NCBI RefSeq assembly: GCF_001042615.1
Contig: NZ_AP012327.1
Coordinates: forward strand, 1,612,001-1,676,000
Length of the DNA: 64,000 nucleotides
Reading direction: 5' to 3'
Source of the DNA: Bifidobacterium catenulatum subsp. kashiwanohense JCM 15439 = DSM 21854
GTDB taxonomy: Bacteria; Actinomycetota; Actinomycetes; Actinomycetales; Bifidobacteriaceae
A model generated the notes under the pieces. It saw only the letters and a program-made list of their open reading frames with translations, did not search any database and was not told where the DNA came from. This document shows positions 25,274-35,591 of this stretch, piece after piece (the first letter of the stretch is position 1; each line of letters opens with the position of its first letter). Both the position numbers and the translations under genes were made by a program.

Positions 25274-26515
25274 TCAGGCACGCTGAATCTCCGCTTGAAT
25301 CTGCGGCTGCTGTTTCATCATGCTGATGGTCACGCCCGCGGCACCCAAACACAGAATCAACGACGAACCACCGGCCGACACGAAAGGCAAAGGCACACCC
25401 ATCACGGGGAACAGCCCCACCACGACACCAATATTCACAAACGCCTGTCCGACGATCCACACGGTAATATTGGCCAGCACCAAAGTGATATATCTGTCAT
25501 GTGCCTGGATGGCCACCACCAGCATGCACCATCCAAGCACAAGGAACAGCAGAATCACCAACGAAGCGCCAACGAAACCCGTTTCCTCACCAATGATGGC
25601 GAAAATGAAGTCGTTGTGCGCTTCCGGAAGATATCCCCATTTTTCTCCGGAATTGCCGATCCCAACACCCAGCAAGCCTCCGGAAGCCATGGCGTATTTG
25701 CCATGCACCGCCTGATAGCAGACACCCTGCATATCGGCTGTGGAACAAGTCTGATACGTAGCCATGATGCGACCAAGTCGATTCGGACTGCTGATAACAA
25801 GACCGCCAACCAAAGCCACACCGCCACATGCCACAATAGCCAGCCATTTGCCAGGAAAATTTCCCAGCAACAACGCGCTTCCCGCAATCGCAAGGAGAAT
25901 CATGGCCGTACCAAGATCCTTGCCACCCACAACCAACAGCAATGCAAGACCAAGCCACACAATCAACTTGCGATACGCCTTGAACGGCTCCACCTTTTTT
26001 ATCTGCTTCTGCGCGTCAATCAGCTCCCGAGGCAGCCATACGCATAGCGCAAGCTTGACGACCTCCGCCGGCTGGAAGGTAAATCCAAAAACGCCAATCC
26101 AACCTTTATTGCCCTGAACATCAATACCTAACGGAGTAAACGTCAACGATTGCAAGCATAGGGCGACAAATAGAAAAGCGAAACTGACTTTTCTGATAAG
26201 CTCCGCCGGAACCATCATGCAGGCCACACCCACAATAAGTCCGAGAACGCAGAATCCACCCTGCTTAATCGCTTGCGACCACGGAGATTGGCCATTGGCG
26301 ATCATATTCACCGAAGAGCTGGAAAACACCATAATCACACCGAAAATGGTGAGGATAATCACAGAGACCCTAAACCCGTGAAAACACCAAATCGGATTAA
26401 GCAGACTTCGCAGACCGACATAACCACGAAAATCGTCGACCCGTCCTTCAGCAGCAGTCTGCCTCCTCTGACGGGTACCGTCACTCTGCTTGGTTCTAGG
26501 CTTCTCCATACTCAT
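25274..26515 (-). CDS. ftsW: Lipid II polymerase / divisome protein FtsW
   Basis: 413 aa, SEDS family with about ten membrane segments. Typical features are the cytoplasmic start, [20 protein letters not shown] with the family's conserved Glu, KDLGTAMI, and [11 protein letters not shown] near the C-terminus. It works with the transpeptidase FtsI encoded upstream. The start overlaps the end of murD by 20 bases (or 14 if the second Met is used). Confidence 0.94.
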   Translation of the reverse strand: MSMEKPRTKQSDGTRQRRQTAAEGRVDDFRGYVGLRSLLNPIWCFHGFRVSVIILTIFGVIMVFSSSSVNMIANGQSPWSQAIKQGGFCVLGLIVGVACMMVPAELIRKVSFAFLFVALCLQSLTFTPLGIDVQGNKGWIGVFGFTFQPAEVVKLALCVWLPRELIDAQKQIKKVEPFKAYRKLIVWLGLALLLVVGGKDLGTAMILLAIAGSALLLGNFPGKWLAIVACGGVALVGGLVISSPNRLGRIMATYQTCSTADMQGVCYQAVHGKYAMASGGLLGVGIGNSGEKWGYLPEAHNDFIFAIIGEETGFVGASLVILLFLVLGWCMLVVAIQAHDRYITLVLANITVWIVGQAFVNIGVVVGLFPVMGVPLPFVSAGGSSLILCLGAAGVTISMMKQQPQIQAEIQRA

Positions 26516-27938
26516 TCACCCAACGCTGAGCCTGCTGCGCGAACTGGTTTCCACGATCGGCATACGACTTGAACTGATCCATGGACGCGCAGGCAGGTGC
26601 CATCAGCACCACATCGCCGGATTGGGCATATTCACCCGCAGCATCGACAGCCCGTTCCATAATGACATCATTATTTGCCGGATCGATGATGGTCAACGGA
26701 ATGTCGGGAGCGCTCATAGCAAACGCGTCCAAGATAGGCCGCTGATCTTTGCCGATGATGACCGCAGCTTTGATGGTGTGCGCCTGTTCTGCCACCAACT
26801 GTTCGAAACGGCTGCCCTTGGCTAATCCTCCAGCGATCCATACCACGGATTTGTCTGCAAAACTGTTGAGCGATGCCTTGGCCGCATGTGCATTGGTCGC
26901 TTTGGAATCATCCACGAAACGGATGCTGCCCCCATCTTGCGTGGTGGCGGTGGCGACGGTCTGAATGCGGTGCCCGCCTGGCGTGAATTGTTGCAGAGAT
27001 GCGATAGCTTTTTCTTTGTCTGCACCAAGCCCCAGCACCAGCGCCAATGCGGTCAACGCGTCGGCAAGCAAATGCGGGTACACCGTGCCATCAGGCTCAG
27101 TCAGATGCGTGAACTCAGACACCTTGGCAACCTGCTCCGGCGTTCCGGGCTTGCCACCTGCGATGCCGGACATATCGACGATCCAGCCGTCTTTCACACC
27201 GATCTGACCATCTTGCGGCTCAGACAAAGTGAATCCGACCTTGCGGCAGCCTTCCGCCGTCTCGGCGGCGAACGCCAGCCTAGTCACACGCTCGTCATCA
27301 GCGTTGTATACCAAAGCCTTCTTGACGCGGTGGAAGACCTTCGCCTTATCCGCCGCATAATTATCAATGCCGCCATGCCAGTCAAGATGATCATCCGCAA
27401 TATTGGTGATCGCAGCGCAATCCAAAGCCAGCGAATCGGTAAAATGCAACTGGAAGGAACTCAGCTCAACGCATAGCACATCATTTGCCGGATCGACTAC
27501 GGCATGGGACACCGCCTTGCCGATGTTGCCAACAGCCGGTGCCGTCAGACCGCAAGCCGTCAGCATTTCCGAAGTCATTTCCGTAGTGGAAGTTTTGCCG
27601 TTGGTGCCGGTGATGCCGATCCATTGCGCTGGTTCTCCGGTGGAATCGCAATTCACTCGCAGCTGCCAAGCAAGCTCAACCTCACTCATCACAGGAATGC
27701 CACGACGTTGCGCCTCAAGAATAAACGGAGTCCTCGGATTGAACACCGGCGAAGTCATAACCAAATCAACATGATCCCAGTCGATGCGATCAAAGGAGTG
27801 CAAATCAGCATCGGGCTTCTTTTCATCCACACCAAGCACTTTTTCGGCACGGGAACCCAATACTTCCATCATGCTTTGTCCAGAAACTCCAAGACCCGCC
27901 ACAATCACGGTCTTACCGCTCATATCCATATCCATCAT
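26496..27938 (-). CDS. murD: UDP-MurNAc-L-Ala:D-Glu ligase
   Basis: 480 aa. [16 protein letters not shown] nucleotide fold, P-loop [23 protein letters not shown], and C-domain [17 protein letters not shown]. Several Met codons at the front make the exact start uncertain by a few residues. It lies 93 bases after mraY with a hairpin in the gap. Confidence 0.95.
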   Translation of the reverse strand: MMDMDMSGKTVIVAGLGVSGQSMMEVLGSRAEKVLGVDEKKPDADLHSFDRIDWDHVDLVMTSPVFNPRTPFILEAQRRGIPVMSEVELAWQLRVNCDSTGEPAQWIGITGTNGKTSTTEMTSEMLTACGLTAPAVGNIGKAVSHAVVDPANDVLCVELSSFQLHFTDSLALDCAAITNIADDHLDWHGGIDNYAADKAKVFHRVKKALVYNADDERVTRLAFAAETAEGCRKVGFTLSEPQDGQIGVKDGWIVDMSGIAGGKPGTPEQVAKVSEFTHLTEPDGTVYPHLLADALTALALVLGLGADKEKAIASLQQFTPGGHRIQTVATATTQDGGSIRFVDDSKATNAHAAKASLNSFADKSVVWIAGGLAKGSRFEQLVAEQAHTIKAAVIIGKDQRPILDAFAMSAPDIPLTIIDPANNDVIMERAVDAAGEYAQSGDVVLMAPACASMDQFKSYADRGNQFAQQAQRWVNEYGEA

Positions 27939-27992
27939 CCTTCGATTGTCGAAACCTCATATGCCTTGATATTCCTTACATGTCACAGTCGT

Positions 27993-28026
27993 GTTGCAGC
28001 CGTTCGGCATATCAACGGAATGCAAC
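27993..28026 (-). promoter_or_regulatory. Hairpin between mraY and murD
   Basis: GTTGCA-G-CCGTT pairs with AACGG-AA-TGCAAC. It begins 5 bases after the mraY stop. No T-run. Confidence 0.45.
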
Positions 28027-28031
28027 AGCCG

Positions 28032-29129
28032 TCACAGACCGGAACGGGCAACCCAATCGCCGTAGAAAATCACCAACGCGACTAACACAAACAGCAATTC
28101 AATCATCCAGAAGCGAATCACAACCTTGACTTCCGGCCACCCCTTCAATTCGAAATGATGATGGATCGGAGCCATCTTGAACACACGCTTGCGTGTCATT
28201 TTGAAATAGCCAACCTGAATAACATCACTCATGGTTTCAATCACAAACAGGCCGCCAAGGATAATCGCCAGAAATTCCGTATGCGTGGCAATGGACATGG
28301 CCGCGAACAGGCCGCCAAGCGCTAGAGAACCGGTATCTCCCATGAAAATGGATGCCGGATTGGAGTTGTACCACAGGAATCCGAAGCACGCCATCGCCGT
28401 ACAGGCCGCGATGATGGTCAAGTCAAGGGGATCGGACACCGCGTAGGCGAAGCCCTCATGCCCCGAGCCCTTGAGATGGTAGAACTCCCAAAAAGCAATC
28501 ACCGCATATCCCATGAATGCGATCATCGAAGAACCAGCGGCCAATCCGTCAAGGCCATCGGTCAGGTTGATGGCATTGGTCCATGCGGTCATCAGGAAGT
28601 TCACCCAAATCACGAACAGCACGATGGCCACGGCTTTGCCTGCGAACTCGAAACTGAAAAACGGCTTTTCAATGAAGCTCATGCCGGCCTGCGCACTGGG
28701 GAAACCGGATTTCGTCGGCAGAATCAACGCCAGTACCGCATAGATGGTGGCAAGAATGAACTGGCCGATGAATTTACCTTTGACTGTCAGACCTTCACTC
28801 TGCTTTTTGCGAACCTTCGCGAAATCGTCGATGAATCCCAGCATACCCATCGACAGCATGGCGAACAGCACCAGCAGTGCCGACCATGACGGTACCTCTC
28901 CCCTGGTGATGAAGCGATACAACGCCGACGAGCCCCAGCCCAACACAACCGCCAGATTGATGACCATGCCACCCAACGTAGGCGTGCCACGCTTGACCAG
29001 ATGGGACTTCGGACCATCTTGGCGTATGTACTGGCCGTAATTAAGCTTGTGTACCAAACGAATCAGCAGCGGGGTTCCCACAATCGTCACACCCAGCGAC
29101 ACCACAATTCCGATGATGAGCGAAATCAC
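28032..29129 (-). CDS. mraY: Phospho-MurNAc-pentapeptide translocase
   Basis: 365 aa, about ten membrane segments. Transfers phospho-MurNAc-pentapeptide to undecaprenyl phosphate (lipid I). Signatures GTPTLGGM, GFIDDFAKVRKKQ, NAINLTDGLDGLAAGSSM, MGDTGSLALGG and HHHFELKGWPE contain the catalytic Asp residues and the His motif. Confidence 0.96.
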   Translation of the reverse strand: MISLIIGIVVSLGVTIVGTPLLIRLVHKLNYGQYIRQDGPKSHLVKRGTPTLGGMVINLAVVLGWGSSALYRFITRGEVPSWSALLVLFAMLSMGMLGFIDDFAKVRKKQSEGLTVKGKFIGQFILATIYAVLALILPTKSGFPSAQAGMSFIEKPFFSFEFAGKAVAIVLFVIWVNFLMTAWTNAINLTDGLDGLAAGSSMIAFMGYAVIAFWEFYHLKGSGHEGFAYAVSDPLDLTIIAACTAMACFGFLWYNSNPASIFMGDTGSLALGGLFAAMSIATHTEFLAIILGGLFVIETMSDVIQVGYFKMTRKRVFKMAPIHHHFELKGWPEVKVVIRFWMIELLFVLVALVIFYGDWVARSGL

Positions 29130-29210
29130 CTGATGTTCTCCGTTTCAGTCAGACATTCTTCAGATAACGTCGATTATTCGATTATTCAAATCTTGCTAAA
29201 TGCTTTTGTT

Positions 29211-30701
29211 CTATTGTGCAGCCAGGGCCTGCCAACGTTCAGCCAGAGCACTCAAGCCAGAAGCGTGGGAACCTTTAAGCAGCACCACGGCACCTGGATG
29301 TTCGACGGCGAGTCGCGTCACAAGACGATCGGCCTCATCGATATCGTGGACCCAATCGACGTGAGAAGCGTCTCCCGCCAAGGATGCGCCGTCAGCCATG
29401 GCACCTGCCAGAGCGTCCAGAGAGGCATCGGATGCACTGCCAACCGTCAGCAGCGCATCAACCCCACCTTCCAACGCATACCGGCCGATACCAACATGCA
29501 AATCCTTTTCATCCGGACCAAGCTCAAGCATGGCGCCCAACACCGCAATACGGAATGGCTGGCTTTCGGAACCAGCCTTCCAACGCAGCAATCCGTCAAG
29601 ACCAGCTTTCATGGAATCAGGATTGGCGTTGAATGAATCATCAATCAGCGTGAATGACGTTTCCTGCTTGTTCACGGTGGAAACAGCCATACGATGGGGG
29701 CTGATGGTCGTCACATCCGACAATACTGATGCGACCTCGCCAATCGACATGCCCAAACGCATCGCTACCGAAGCGGCGGCAAGCGCATTCATGACATTAT
29801 GCTGACCGCAGATGCCCAAGGTGACTTCGGCATGCTCGCCATCACCATTTTCCAGAGTGAAGGACGGATGATCCAACTCGTCGCAACGCACATGCTGAGC
29901 GGTGATCGCAGGATTGCCACCATCACCATTCGGAAGTCCGAACCACATCACGTCGCCCGGAGCGAAGGCGCTCATCGCAGCCACATGCTCGTCGTTCGCA
30001 TTCAGCACGGAAAGACCCCCAGGAACGAGGCCATGAATGATTTCTGACTTGGCCTGCGCGATGCGTTCCGCAGAGCCGAATTCGCCCAGATGAGCGACGC
30101 CGACTTTCAGCACAACCGCGATGTCCGGCGGTACCAGCGACGTCAGATTGGCGATTTCCCCAACATGGTTGGCGCCCATTTCCGCTACCAAAAAACGAGT
30201 TTCGGCATTTACTTTGAGCGAGGTCAGGGGCAGGCCGATTTCGTTATTGAACGATCCGACCGGCGCAACTGTTGGTCCCATATGAGACAGCAACGCCTTC
30301 ATAAGATCCTTGGTGGTGGTCTTGCCGACGGAACCGGTGATGCCGACCACCGTAAACGGAGTCCCTAGCGCGCGACGGCGCTCGATATTGTGCTTGGCCA
30401 ATGCCCCCAAGGCCAACACCGTATCCTCCACCACAATCTGAGGCACACCGGCGTCGGCGATCTCATGGTCGACTATTGCGGCAACGGCACCTTGAGCGCC
30501 CACGTGCGGCACGTAATCGTGACCGTCCACACGCTCTCCGGCAATCGCTACGAAAACCGAACCTTCAACGATCTGCCGTGAATCGGTGAATGCGCTGGTG
30601 GCCACCGGCGTATTCACTGCCGCAGTGCCGGCAATCAGCCGTCCCTGAACTGCCTGGGCGATCTCCTCCAAGCTCATTGGCATCATGGTCAGGCTGCTCA
30701 C
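29211..30701 (-). CDS. murF: UDP-MurNAc-tripeptide:D-Ala-D-Ala ligase
   Basis: 496 aa. Adds D-Ala-D-Ala to complete the stem peptide. TDSRQIVEGSVFVAIAGERVDGHDY in the N-domain, P-loop GSVGKTTTKDLM, EMGANHVGEIANL, and DDSFNANPDSMKAGL in the C-domain. It is preceded in the operon by the degenerate MurE-like gene rather than a true murE. Confidence 0.95.
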   Translation of the reverse strand: MSSLTMMPMSLEEIAQAVQGRLIAGTAAVNTPVATSAFTDSRQIVEGSVFVAIAGERVDGHDYVPHVGAQGAVAAIVDHEIADAGVPQIVVEDTVLALGALAKHNIERRRALGTPFTVVGITGSVGKTTTKDLMKALLSHMGPTVAPVGSFNNEIGLPLTSLKVNAETRFLVAEMGANHVGEIANLTSLVPPDIAVVLKVGVAHLGEFGSAERIAQAKSEIIHGLVPGGLSVLNANDEHVAAMSAFAPGDVMWFGLPNGDGGNPAITAQHVRCDELDHPSFTLENGDGEHAEVTLGICGQHNVMNALAAASVAMRLGMSIGEVASVLSDVTTISPHRMAVSTVNKQETSFTLIDDSFNANPDSMKAGLDGLLRWKAGSESQPFRIAVLGAMLELGPDEKDLHVGIGRYALEGGVDALLTVGSASDASLDALAGAMADGASLAGDASHVDWVHDIDEADRLVTRLAVEHPGAVVLLKGSHASGLSALAERWQALAAQ

Positions 30702-30792
30702 TGTGATTTCTCCTCTGTGTTGCTGTTCCGTTTACTGTTCATGTTGTTTACGATTATCGTGTGTGTGCTTTACGTATCCGTTCTGATTGAAA

Positions 30793-31671
30793 CTAGTTCA
30801 GATCTCGGGATACGCGCAACGCGCTTTTGATATTGGCCTTGCGTACACCCGCCGCAAGCACCATCGATATGGACAGCGACAATGCGCTGCTGTTCGTCTG
30901 CCCGTATGCCACTGCCGCTTGCGATGCGAGCACATCGGATTCCTGCGTACGGACGGCGATATGGGTCCGCTTTCCGACGGTACATCCGAATCGCGCAACC
31001 GATTTGACGATCTCGGCTTCGCCTAGACCATTGTCATCGCAACCAAGCACATCGACACTTACCGACTGCAATGCATCGTCTTTCAATGTCTCCTCGCTCA
31101 AAGCGAGAATCACAGCAGCAGCACCGTCTTCAGCGCACACAGCCATCGTACGCTGCACGTCAAGAATCGACAATGGATAGTTCAGATCGAGATATCGTTC
31201 CAACGATTGCGAGTTGCCCGAGCTGATCACACCAACCGGATTACCAAGCATATGCAGGAAATCAGCAAGATCCCTCACTCCCTGGTCCACCGCCTGCGCA
31301 TCGTTTCCCGCCACGGCGAACACCGCCAACGAATCGGACGGGCTACCCGCCAATTCGCTGGCAAGCCTACCCAACTGCTGTGCGGTCGGCTCGGCATAGA
31401 TCACAGGAATCTGTATGCCTTCCGTCTTACCACGCAACGCATGAGGTACCACCGCACCATATGCGCCAAGCGCCTGAGCCTGACGCAACTGTTGCTCATC
31501 CACCGGTGCGGACGGCATGAACAACGATCCCGGCCGCACCGAATCGATATCGTCTGCAATGGACGTGATCGTCACTTCAGTGGCAAACGTAGGATCCAAG
31601 TCAAAGCCATATCTGCTGGCAAGCAGACCCAATGTCATTCGTCTGTTCATGGACTCACTGACCGCGCTCAT
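30793..31671 (-). CDS. Degenerate MurE-like protein in the dcw murE slot
   Basis: 292 aa, located exactly where murE sits between ftsI and murF. Residues 11-77 follow the MurE N-domain (ITSIADDIDSVRPGSLF in place of the usual DSR motif, then QALGAYGAVVP). Residues 115-225 follow the central domain, but the P-loop GTxGKTT is replaced by AVAGNDAQAV (119-128), so ATP binding by the usual loop is not possible. A stretch at 174-215 (AVCAEDGAAAVILALSEETL) still aligns with the VEVSS region. The end (SSALSLSISMVLAAGV) matches the last central-domain helices. The whole C-terminal ligand domain is missing. The frame is intact and the composition normal, so it may be a maintained pseudoenzyme rather than a dead gene. 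Confidence 0.75.
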   Translation of the reverse strand: MSAVSESMNRRMTLGLLASRYGFDLDPTFATEVTITSIADDIDSVRPGSLFMPSAPVDEQQLRQAQALGAYGAVVPHALRGKTEGIQIPVIYAEPTAQQLGRLASELAGSPSDSLAVFAVAGNDAQAVDQGVRDLADFLHMLGNPVGVISSGNSQSLERYLDLNYPLSILDVQRTMAVCAEDGAAAVILALSEETLKDDALQSVSVDVLGCDDNGLGEAEIVKSVARFGCTVGKRTHIAVRTQESDVLASQAAVAYGQTNSSALSLSISMVLAAGVRKANIKSALRVSRDLN

Positions 31672-31703
31672 CTTTCCGCCCTCCGTTCTTCATACTCGCA
31701 TAC

Positions 31704-33503
31704 TCACCAAGTTACTGGAATAGCATCAGTTCGCGGACTTGACGCCGGCACTTCATACTTCTGCATAAGGAATTCACCAATCTCCGCGGTAACCGGACCT
31801 GTCGTCAGACCACCAAAAACGCTTTGCGGATCCTTCAGAACCACCGTGACGACAAAGCGAGGATTGTCTGCGGGAATAATCGCCGAATAATCACTGATAA
31901 TTGACGACAGTCTGCCATCGGCACCAGCGACTTCCGCCGTACCGGATTTTGCTGCGACACGATAACCATCCACCTTGACGAACTGGTAATGGTCGGACAC
32001 GGATTCCATGGCGTTCATCACCTGAGAGGCCACCTGCTCGTCAATCACGCGCGTCGCCTCACCCCCGGGCTTTTGCTCTTCGGAATGTCCCTCGGCATCG
32101 CTGATCGTCTTGATGATGCGCTGCGGCTTCTTAACACCCTTATTGGCGATCACGGCAACCGCATTCGTCAGCTGAAGCGCATCGGTCGTGTAAGCCTGGC
32201 CGAACAACACGGTGTTCTGGGTTCGCAGATCCCATTGATCGGCCGAATATAGCAAACCATCCGATTCGCCAGGAAGACCGAGCCCATTGTCTTGGCCGAC
32301 ACCGAATTTTCTGATGAAATCGTATCGCTGCTCGTTAGACATCTTCTCTCCTGCGATGATCATGCCAACGTTCGACGATTGCTCGAGAATGCCCGCAAGG
32401 GTCCAGCGTTCGTCACCGTGAGTGGTCGAATCGCTGTAGGTCTGCCCGTTCACCGTGATATGGTCCGGCACAGTGAATTTGTCTGACGCCTGATGCAATC
32501 CAAGCTGGATCATGCCCGACATTGTGAAGACCTTGCCAATGGAACCAGGCTCAAACGTTTCTCTGACGGCCCTGGAAACCGTCATCTTCGCCTGATCACT
32601 GCCGGCTTCGATCTCGTCACTGTCGGCAAGCGCGAGAATATCCCCCGTTTGAGTGTCCTGCACCACAGCAATTCCCCATGGCGAACTGTATTTCTCGCAG
32701 CTTTCTCTCAGTACTTTTTCGACATACCACTGCACGTCGTGGTCGATGGTCAGTGTGATGTCGGATCCATTGACCGCATCTTTTGATTCGGTCATGGTTC
32801 CTGGGATTTCGACGCCGTTGTTGCCTTGTTGGTAGACCCGGTATCCATCTTCGCCGGTCAGCGTCTTGTTTTCCATTTGTTCGATACCGGCGACGCCTTT
32901 GCCTTCGCTATCGACGCCTCCCAGCAACGCCCCCATCAAGGTTCCGTTGGAATAGATGCGTTCGTTGCTGAGTTCCGCATAGACGATACCGCCCAAATTG
33001 AGCTTGGAGATTTTGCGTTTAACCGCCGGCGTCACGTCTTTCTTCAGCACCGCGTATTGGCCTGTCCCCGAGAGCATGGCGCCCAATTCGGTAGCATCCA
33101 TGTCCAGCACCGGAGCGAGCAGCCTGGCCACAGCCGCGGCTCCTGTGGCACCTACCGGTTTGCCGTCGATCTGGTGGCAGTTGTCTCCAGTCTGTTTGGT
33201 GCAGGTTGTTGGCGTGAAGGCCTGCGCCTCCTCGGGATTGCCGATGATGGTGTATCGTTCCACGCTCTGCGCGAGGATCGAACCGTTCGTGTCCATGATT
33301 TTGCCGCGACTCGCCTTTAATGTCACGGTGATGGTTCGGCTTTGCGCCGCGGCCTGCGCCATGCTTTTGCCGTTGACCAGCTGGACGTTGGCCAATTGGA
33401 TAAGGCATGCCGTGCCCATCAGCGCCAGAATGACGCCGATAGCCATGGTTTTTGTAACCAGCTTCTTATGGAAACGCGCGTACGTGCTGCGAAAAGGATT
33501 CAC
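31704..33503 (-). CDS. ftsI: Division-specific transpeptidase FtsI (PBP3-type)
   Basis: 599 aa class B penicillin-binding protein. One membrane anchor at about 19-38, a pedestal domain (LKASRGKIMDTNGSILA), and a transpeptidase domain with SIGK at 321-324 (active Ser321), SSN at 376-378 and KSG at 519-521. Cross-links septal peptidoglycan made by FtsW. Its ATG overlaps the FtsL-like stop by four bases. Confidence 0.94.
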   Translation of the reverse strand: MNPFRSTYARFHKKLVTKTMAIGVILALMGTACLIQLANVQLVNGKSMAQAAAQSRTITVTLKASRGKIMDTNGSILAQSVERYTIIGNPEEAQAFTPTTCTKQTGDNCHQIDGKPVGATGAAAVARLLAPVLDMDATELGAMLSGTGQYAVLKKDVTPAVKRKISKLNLGGIVYAELSNERIYSNGTLMGALLGGVDSEGKGVAGIEQMENKTLTGEDGYRVYQQGNNGVEIPGTMTESKDAVNGSDITLTIDHDVQWYVEKVLRESCEKYSSPWGIAVVQDTQTGDILALADSDEIEAGSDQAKMTVSRAVRETFEPGSIGKVFTMSGMIQLGLHQASDKFTVPDHITVNGQTYSDSTTHGDERWTLAGILEQSSNVGMIIAGEKMSNEQRYDFIRKFGVGQDNGLGLPGESDGLLYSADQWDLRTQNTVLFGQAYTTDALQLTNAVAVIANKGVKKPQRIIKTISDAEGHSEEQKPGGEATRVIDEQVASQVMNAMESVSDHYQFVKVDGYRVAAKSGTAEVAGADGRLSSIISDYSAIIPADNPRFVVTVVLKDPQSVFGGLTTGPVTAEIGEFLMQKYEVPASSPRTDAIPVTW

Positions 33504-33955
33504 TGAACGTCGTCTCCGCTTGGCTGATAGCCATTCAGATCAATCGTCAAGGCACCTTTTTGAGGTACCATGCCCATTTCCTCGGCTTTGCTTGGCAGAG
33601 AGGCTTCAAGCTCGTCAAGCTTGGTCTGATCATCTTCCACGTCTTGCGTCAAACGGGTGATGTTCGACTCGATCTGGTTCGCTTCGAAGGAATGTTGCAC
33701 CATTTGGGTGCGTAGCATCAAGGATCCCACAAGGCAGACTCCAAGGAAAACGACAGCAATGACCAAATGCAGCAATGGGGTGCTTCTGGTGCGAGTCCAT
33801 GTGATGAGCTGTTCGACTCCCCGCTTGACACCATTGCCTTCGGCACGTGTTCCTTTGACGACATGCAATTCAGGGCGAGTGGTGCCTGCGATTTCGTTTT
33901 GGTCCCGGCGTCCTGCGGGAGCCGCGTTTGATGCGATCGTTCTTGGTGCGGACAC
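33500..33955 (-). CDS. ftsL: FtsL-like division protein
   Basis: 151 aa, bitopic. Polar N-terminus of about 58 residues, one membrane segment (60-82, LLHLVIAVVFLGVCLVGSLML), then a short coiled coil (SFEANQIESNITRLTQDVED) and a PSKAEEMGMVPQKG segment typical of the FtsL/DivIC group. Position between rsmH and ftsI is the canonical ftsL place. Sequence similarity alone would be weak. Confidence 0.8.
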   Translation of the reverse strand: MSAPRTIASNAAPAGRRDQNEIAGTTRPELHVVKGTRAEGNGVKRGVEQLITWTRTRSTPLLHLVIAVVFLGVCLVGSLMLRTQMVQHSFEANQIESNITRLTQDVEDDQTKLDELEASLPSKAEEMGMVPQKGALTIDLNGYQPSGDDVQ

Positions 33956-33957
33956 GT

Positions 33958-34989
33958 TCAGCCCCTCCTTCCTTGTCGTTTCATGCTTGCGTAGTCATTG
34001 CCTTGGTCGAATCGTTTTCGCCAGCGTTCGGGAATTGGTCTGGTCAGTTCCACTGCACGCAATCGTACGGAAGCCGACCTCGGATTCATGGCGATTTCCT
34101 CGTCGCCGGCTTTGATGGCGCCTCGCGTAAGCTCCTTGAAGAACGGCATCATATCCGGCGGAATCACCGGCATGTCCGCAGGCACGTCAGTTTTCAGACC
34201 TTGATTCATGAATGTTTTGACGGTTTTGTCTTCCAGCGAATGGTACGACTCCACCACCAAACGCCCTCCCACCGCGAGATGGTTGGCGATCTGGGGCAAT
34301 GTCCCCGCCAATTTGTCGAGCTCACCGTTGACTTCGATACGCAGCGCTTGAAACACTCGTTTGGCAGGATTTCCTGCAGGACGGTGCGCCTGAGGCACAA
34401 CCTCATCCACAAGACGGTTAAGCTGCCCTGATGTGGTCAACGGCTCGATCTCACGCCTACGCACGATTGCACGGGCAATCTGCTTGGAGAAGCGTTCCTC
34501 ACCATACGTACGGAAAATGCGCGCCAGATCGGCAACCGAATAATCGGCAAGCACCTGCTCAGCGGTCAATGGCTGGGTCACGTCCATACGCATGTCCAAA
34601 GGCGCATCGTGGGAATATGAAAATCCCCGCTCCGTCTCATCGATCTGCAGACTTGACAATCCCAGATCCATGAACACGGCATTCACTTGATCGATTCCTC
34701 GATCATCAAGCACTTGCGCGAAATCGTCGAATGCGGCATGCACAGGTATGAAGCGATCGGCAAGTCCTTCCATCTGCATTCGCTGCGTGGCAAGCGCAAG
34801 GGCCTCAGTGTCTCGGTCGATGCCAATCAGGCGAGCATGCGGGCTCGCTTTAAGGAATGCCGTGGAATGCCCGGCCAAGCCAAGCGTGCAATCCACGGCG
34901 ATCGACCCCGGATTCGCCAATGCAGGCGCCACCAGATCCACGCAGTCACGCAGCAACACTGGCTGATGAATCGTTGTCACATCTGTCAT
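33958..34989 (-). CDS. rsmH: 16S rRNA m4C1402 methyltransferase RsmH
   Basis: 343 aa. SAM-binding motif DCTLGLAGHS near residue 33, IGIDRDTEAL, FMDLGLSSLQIDE and the C-terminal SYHSLEDKTVK. Second gene of the dcw cluster; its ATG overlaps the mraZ stop by one base (TGATG). Confidence 0.95.
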   Translation of the reverse strand: MTDVTTIHQPVLLRDCVDLVAPALANPGSIAVDCTLGLAGHSTAFLKASPHARLIGIDRDTEALALATQRMQMEGLADRFIPVHAAFDDFAQVLDDRGIDQVNAVFMDLGLSSLQIDETERGFSYSHDAPLDMRMDVTQPLTAEQVLADYSVADLARIFRTYGEERFSKQIARAIVRRREIEPLTTSGQLNRLVDEVVPQAHRPAGNPAKRVFQALRIEVNGELDKLAGTLPQIANHLAVGGRLVVESYHSLEDKTVKTFMNQGLKTDVPADMPVIPPDMMPFFKELTRGAIKAGDEEIAMNPRSASVRLRAVELTRPIPERWRKRFDQGNDYASMKRQGRRG

Positions 34990-35504
34990 CAGAATTCCAC
35001 CGCCGGTAATACGTCATCGGCAATATCGGAATATCCCTGCTCCTTTTCGGCGAGATAATCCTCCCATGCCTGCTTATTCCAAATCTCCGCTCGGGTTCCC
35101 ACACCAATCACCACAATGTCGCTTTCCAAATTCGCGTAATCGCGCAACATCTGCGGCACGAGCACACGTCCTTGCTTGTCCGGCTCCTGGTCAACGGCAC
35201 CGGAAAGAAATACGCGCAAATAGTCGCGCGCGGCCTTGTTGCCCATGGATGTGCGCTGAATCTGCAACGCGATCCGGCGAAATTCCGATTGGGGCAGCAG
35301 GTAAACGCAACGTTCCTGACCTCTGGCCATCACCATGCCCGATCCCAATTGACTGCGAAATTTCGCAGGCAGTGCCATGCGTCCTTTGGCGTCGATTTTT
35401 GGAGTGTATGTTCCCAGCAGCAATGGCGGCAATCCCGCCATCATGCTGCCCGCCTGCATTGCATCGTCCTCGGAGAATGGCGTGGTTTCAACGCTTTGAA
35501 CCAT
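34989..35504 (-). CDS. mraZ: Transcription regulator MraZ
   Basis: 171 aa with two AbrB-like SpoVT folds: LGTYTPKIDAKGRMALPAKF and QEPDKQGRVLVPQMLRDYA. Known MraZ proteins bind TGGGN repeats before their own gene and control the dcw cluster. The ATG at 35504 has AAGGAGG seven bases upstream; two GTG codons directly before it are alternatives. A four-unit MraZ box lies 48-87 bases upstream. Confidence 0.94.
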   Translation of the reverse strand: MVQSVETTPFSEDDAMQAGSMMAGLPPLLLGTYTPKIDAKGRMALPAKFRSQLGSGMVMARGQERCVYLLPQSEFRRIALQIQRTSMGNKAARDYLRVFLSGAVDQEPDKQGRVLVPQMLRDYANLESDIVVIGVGTRAEIWNKQAWEDYLAEKEQGYSDIADDVLPAVEF

Positions 35505-35551
35505 CACCACACCTCCTTATTCAACACACAGAAACACCTCAGGCCCAAGAC

Positions 35552-35591
35552 TCTTTCCCCACTCTACCCCACGGATCACCATAAATCCCCA
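35552..35591 (-). promoter_or_regulatory. MraZ box (four 10-base repeats)
   Basis: Read on the minus strand: TGGGGATTTA, TGGTGATCCG, TGGGGTAGAG, TGGGGAAAGA, exactly 10 bases apart, one helical turn each. The second unit deviates by one base in the core. A further GTGGGGA lies at 35628-35634, outside the register. Confidence 0.85.
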
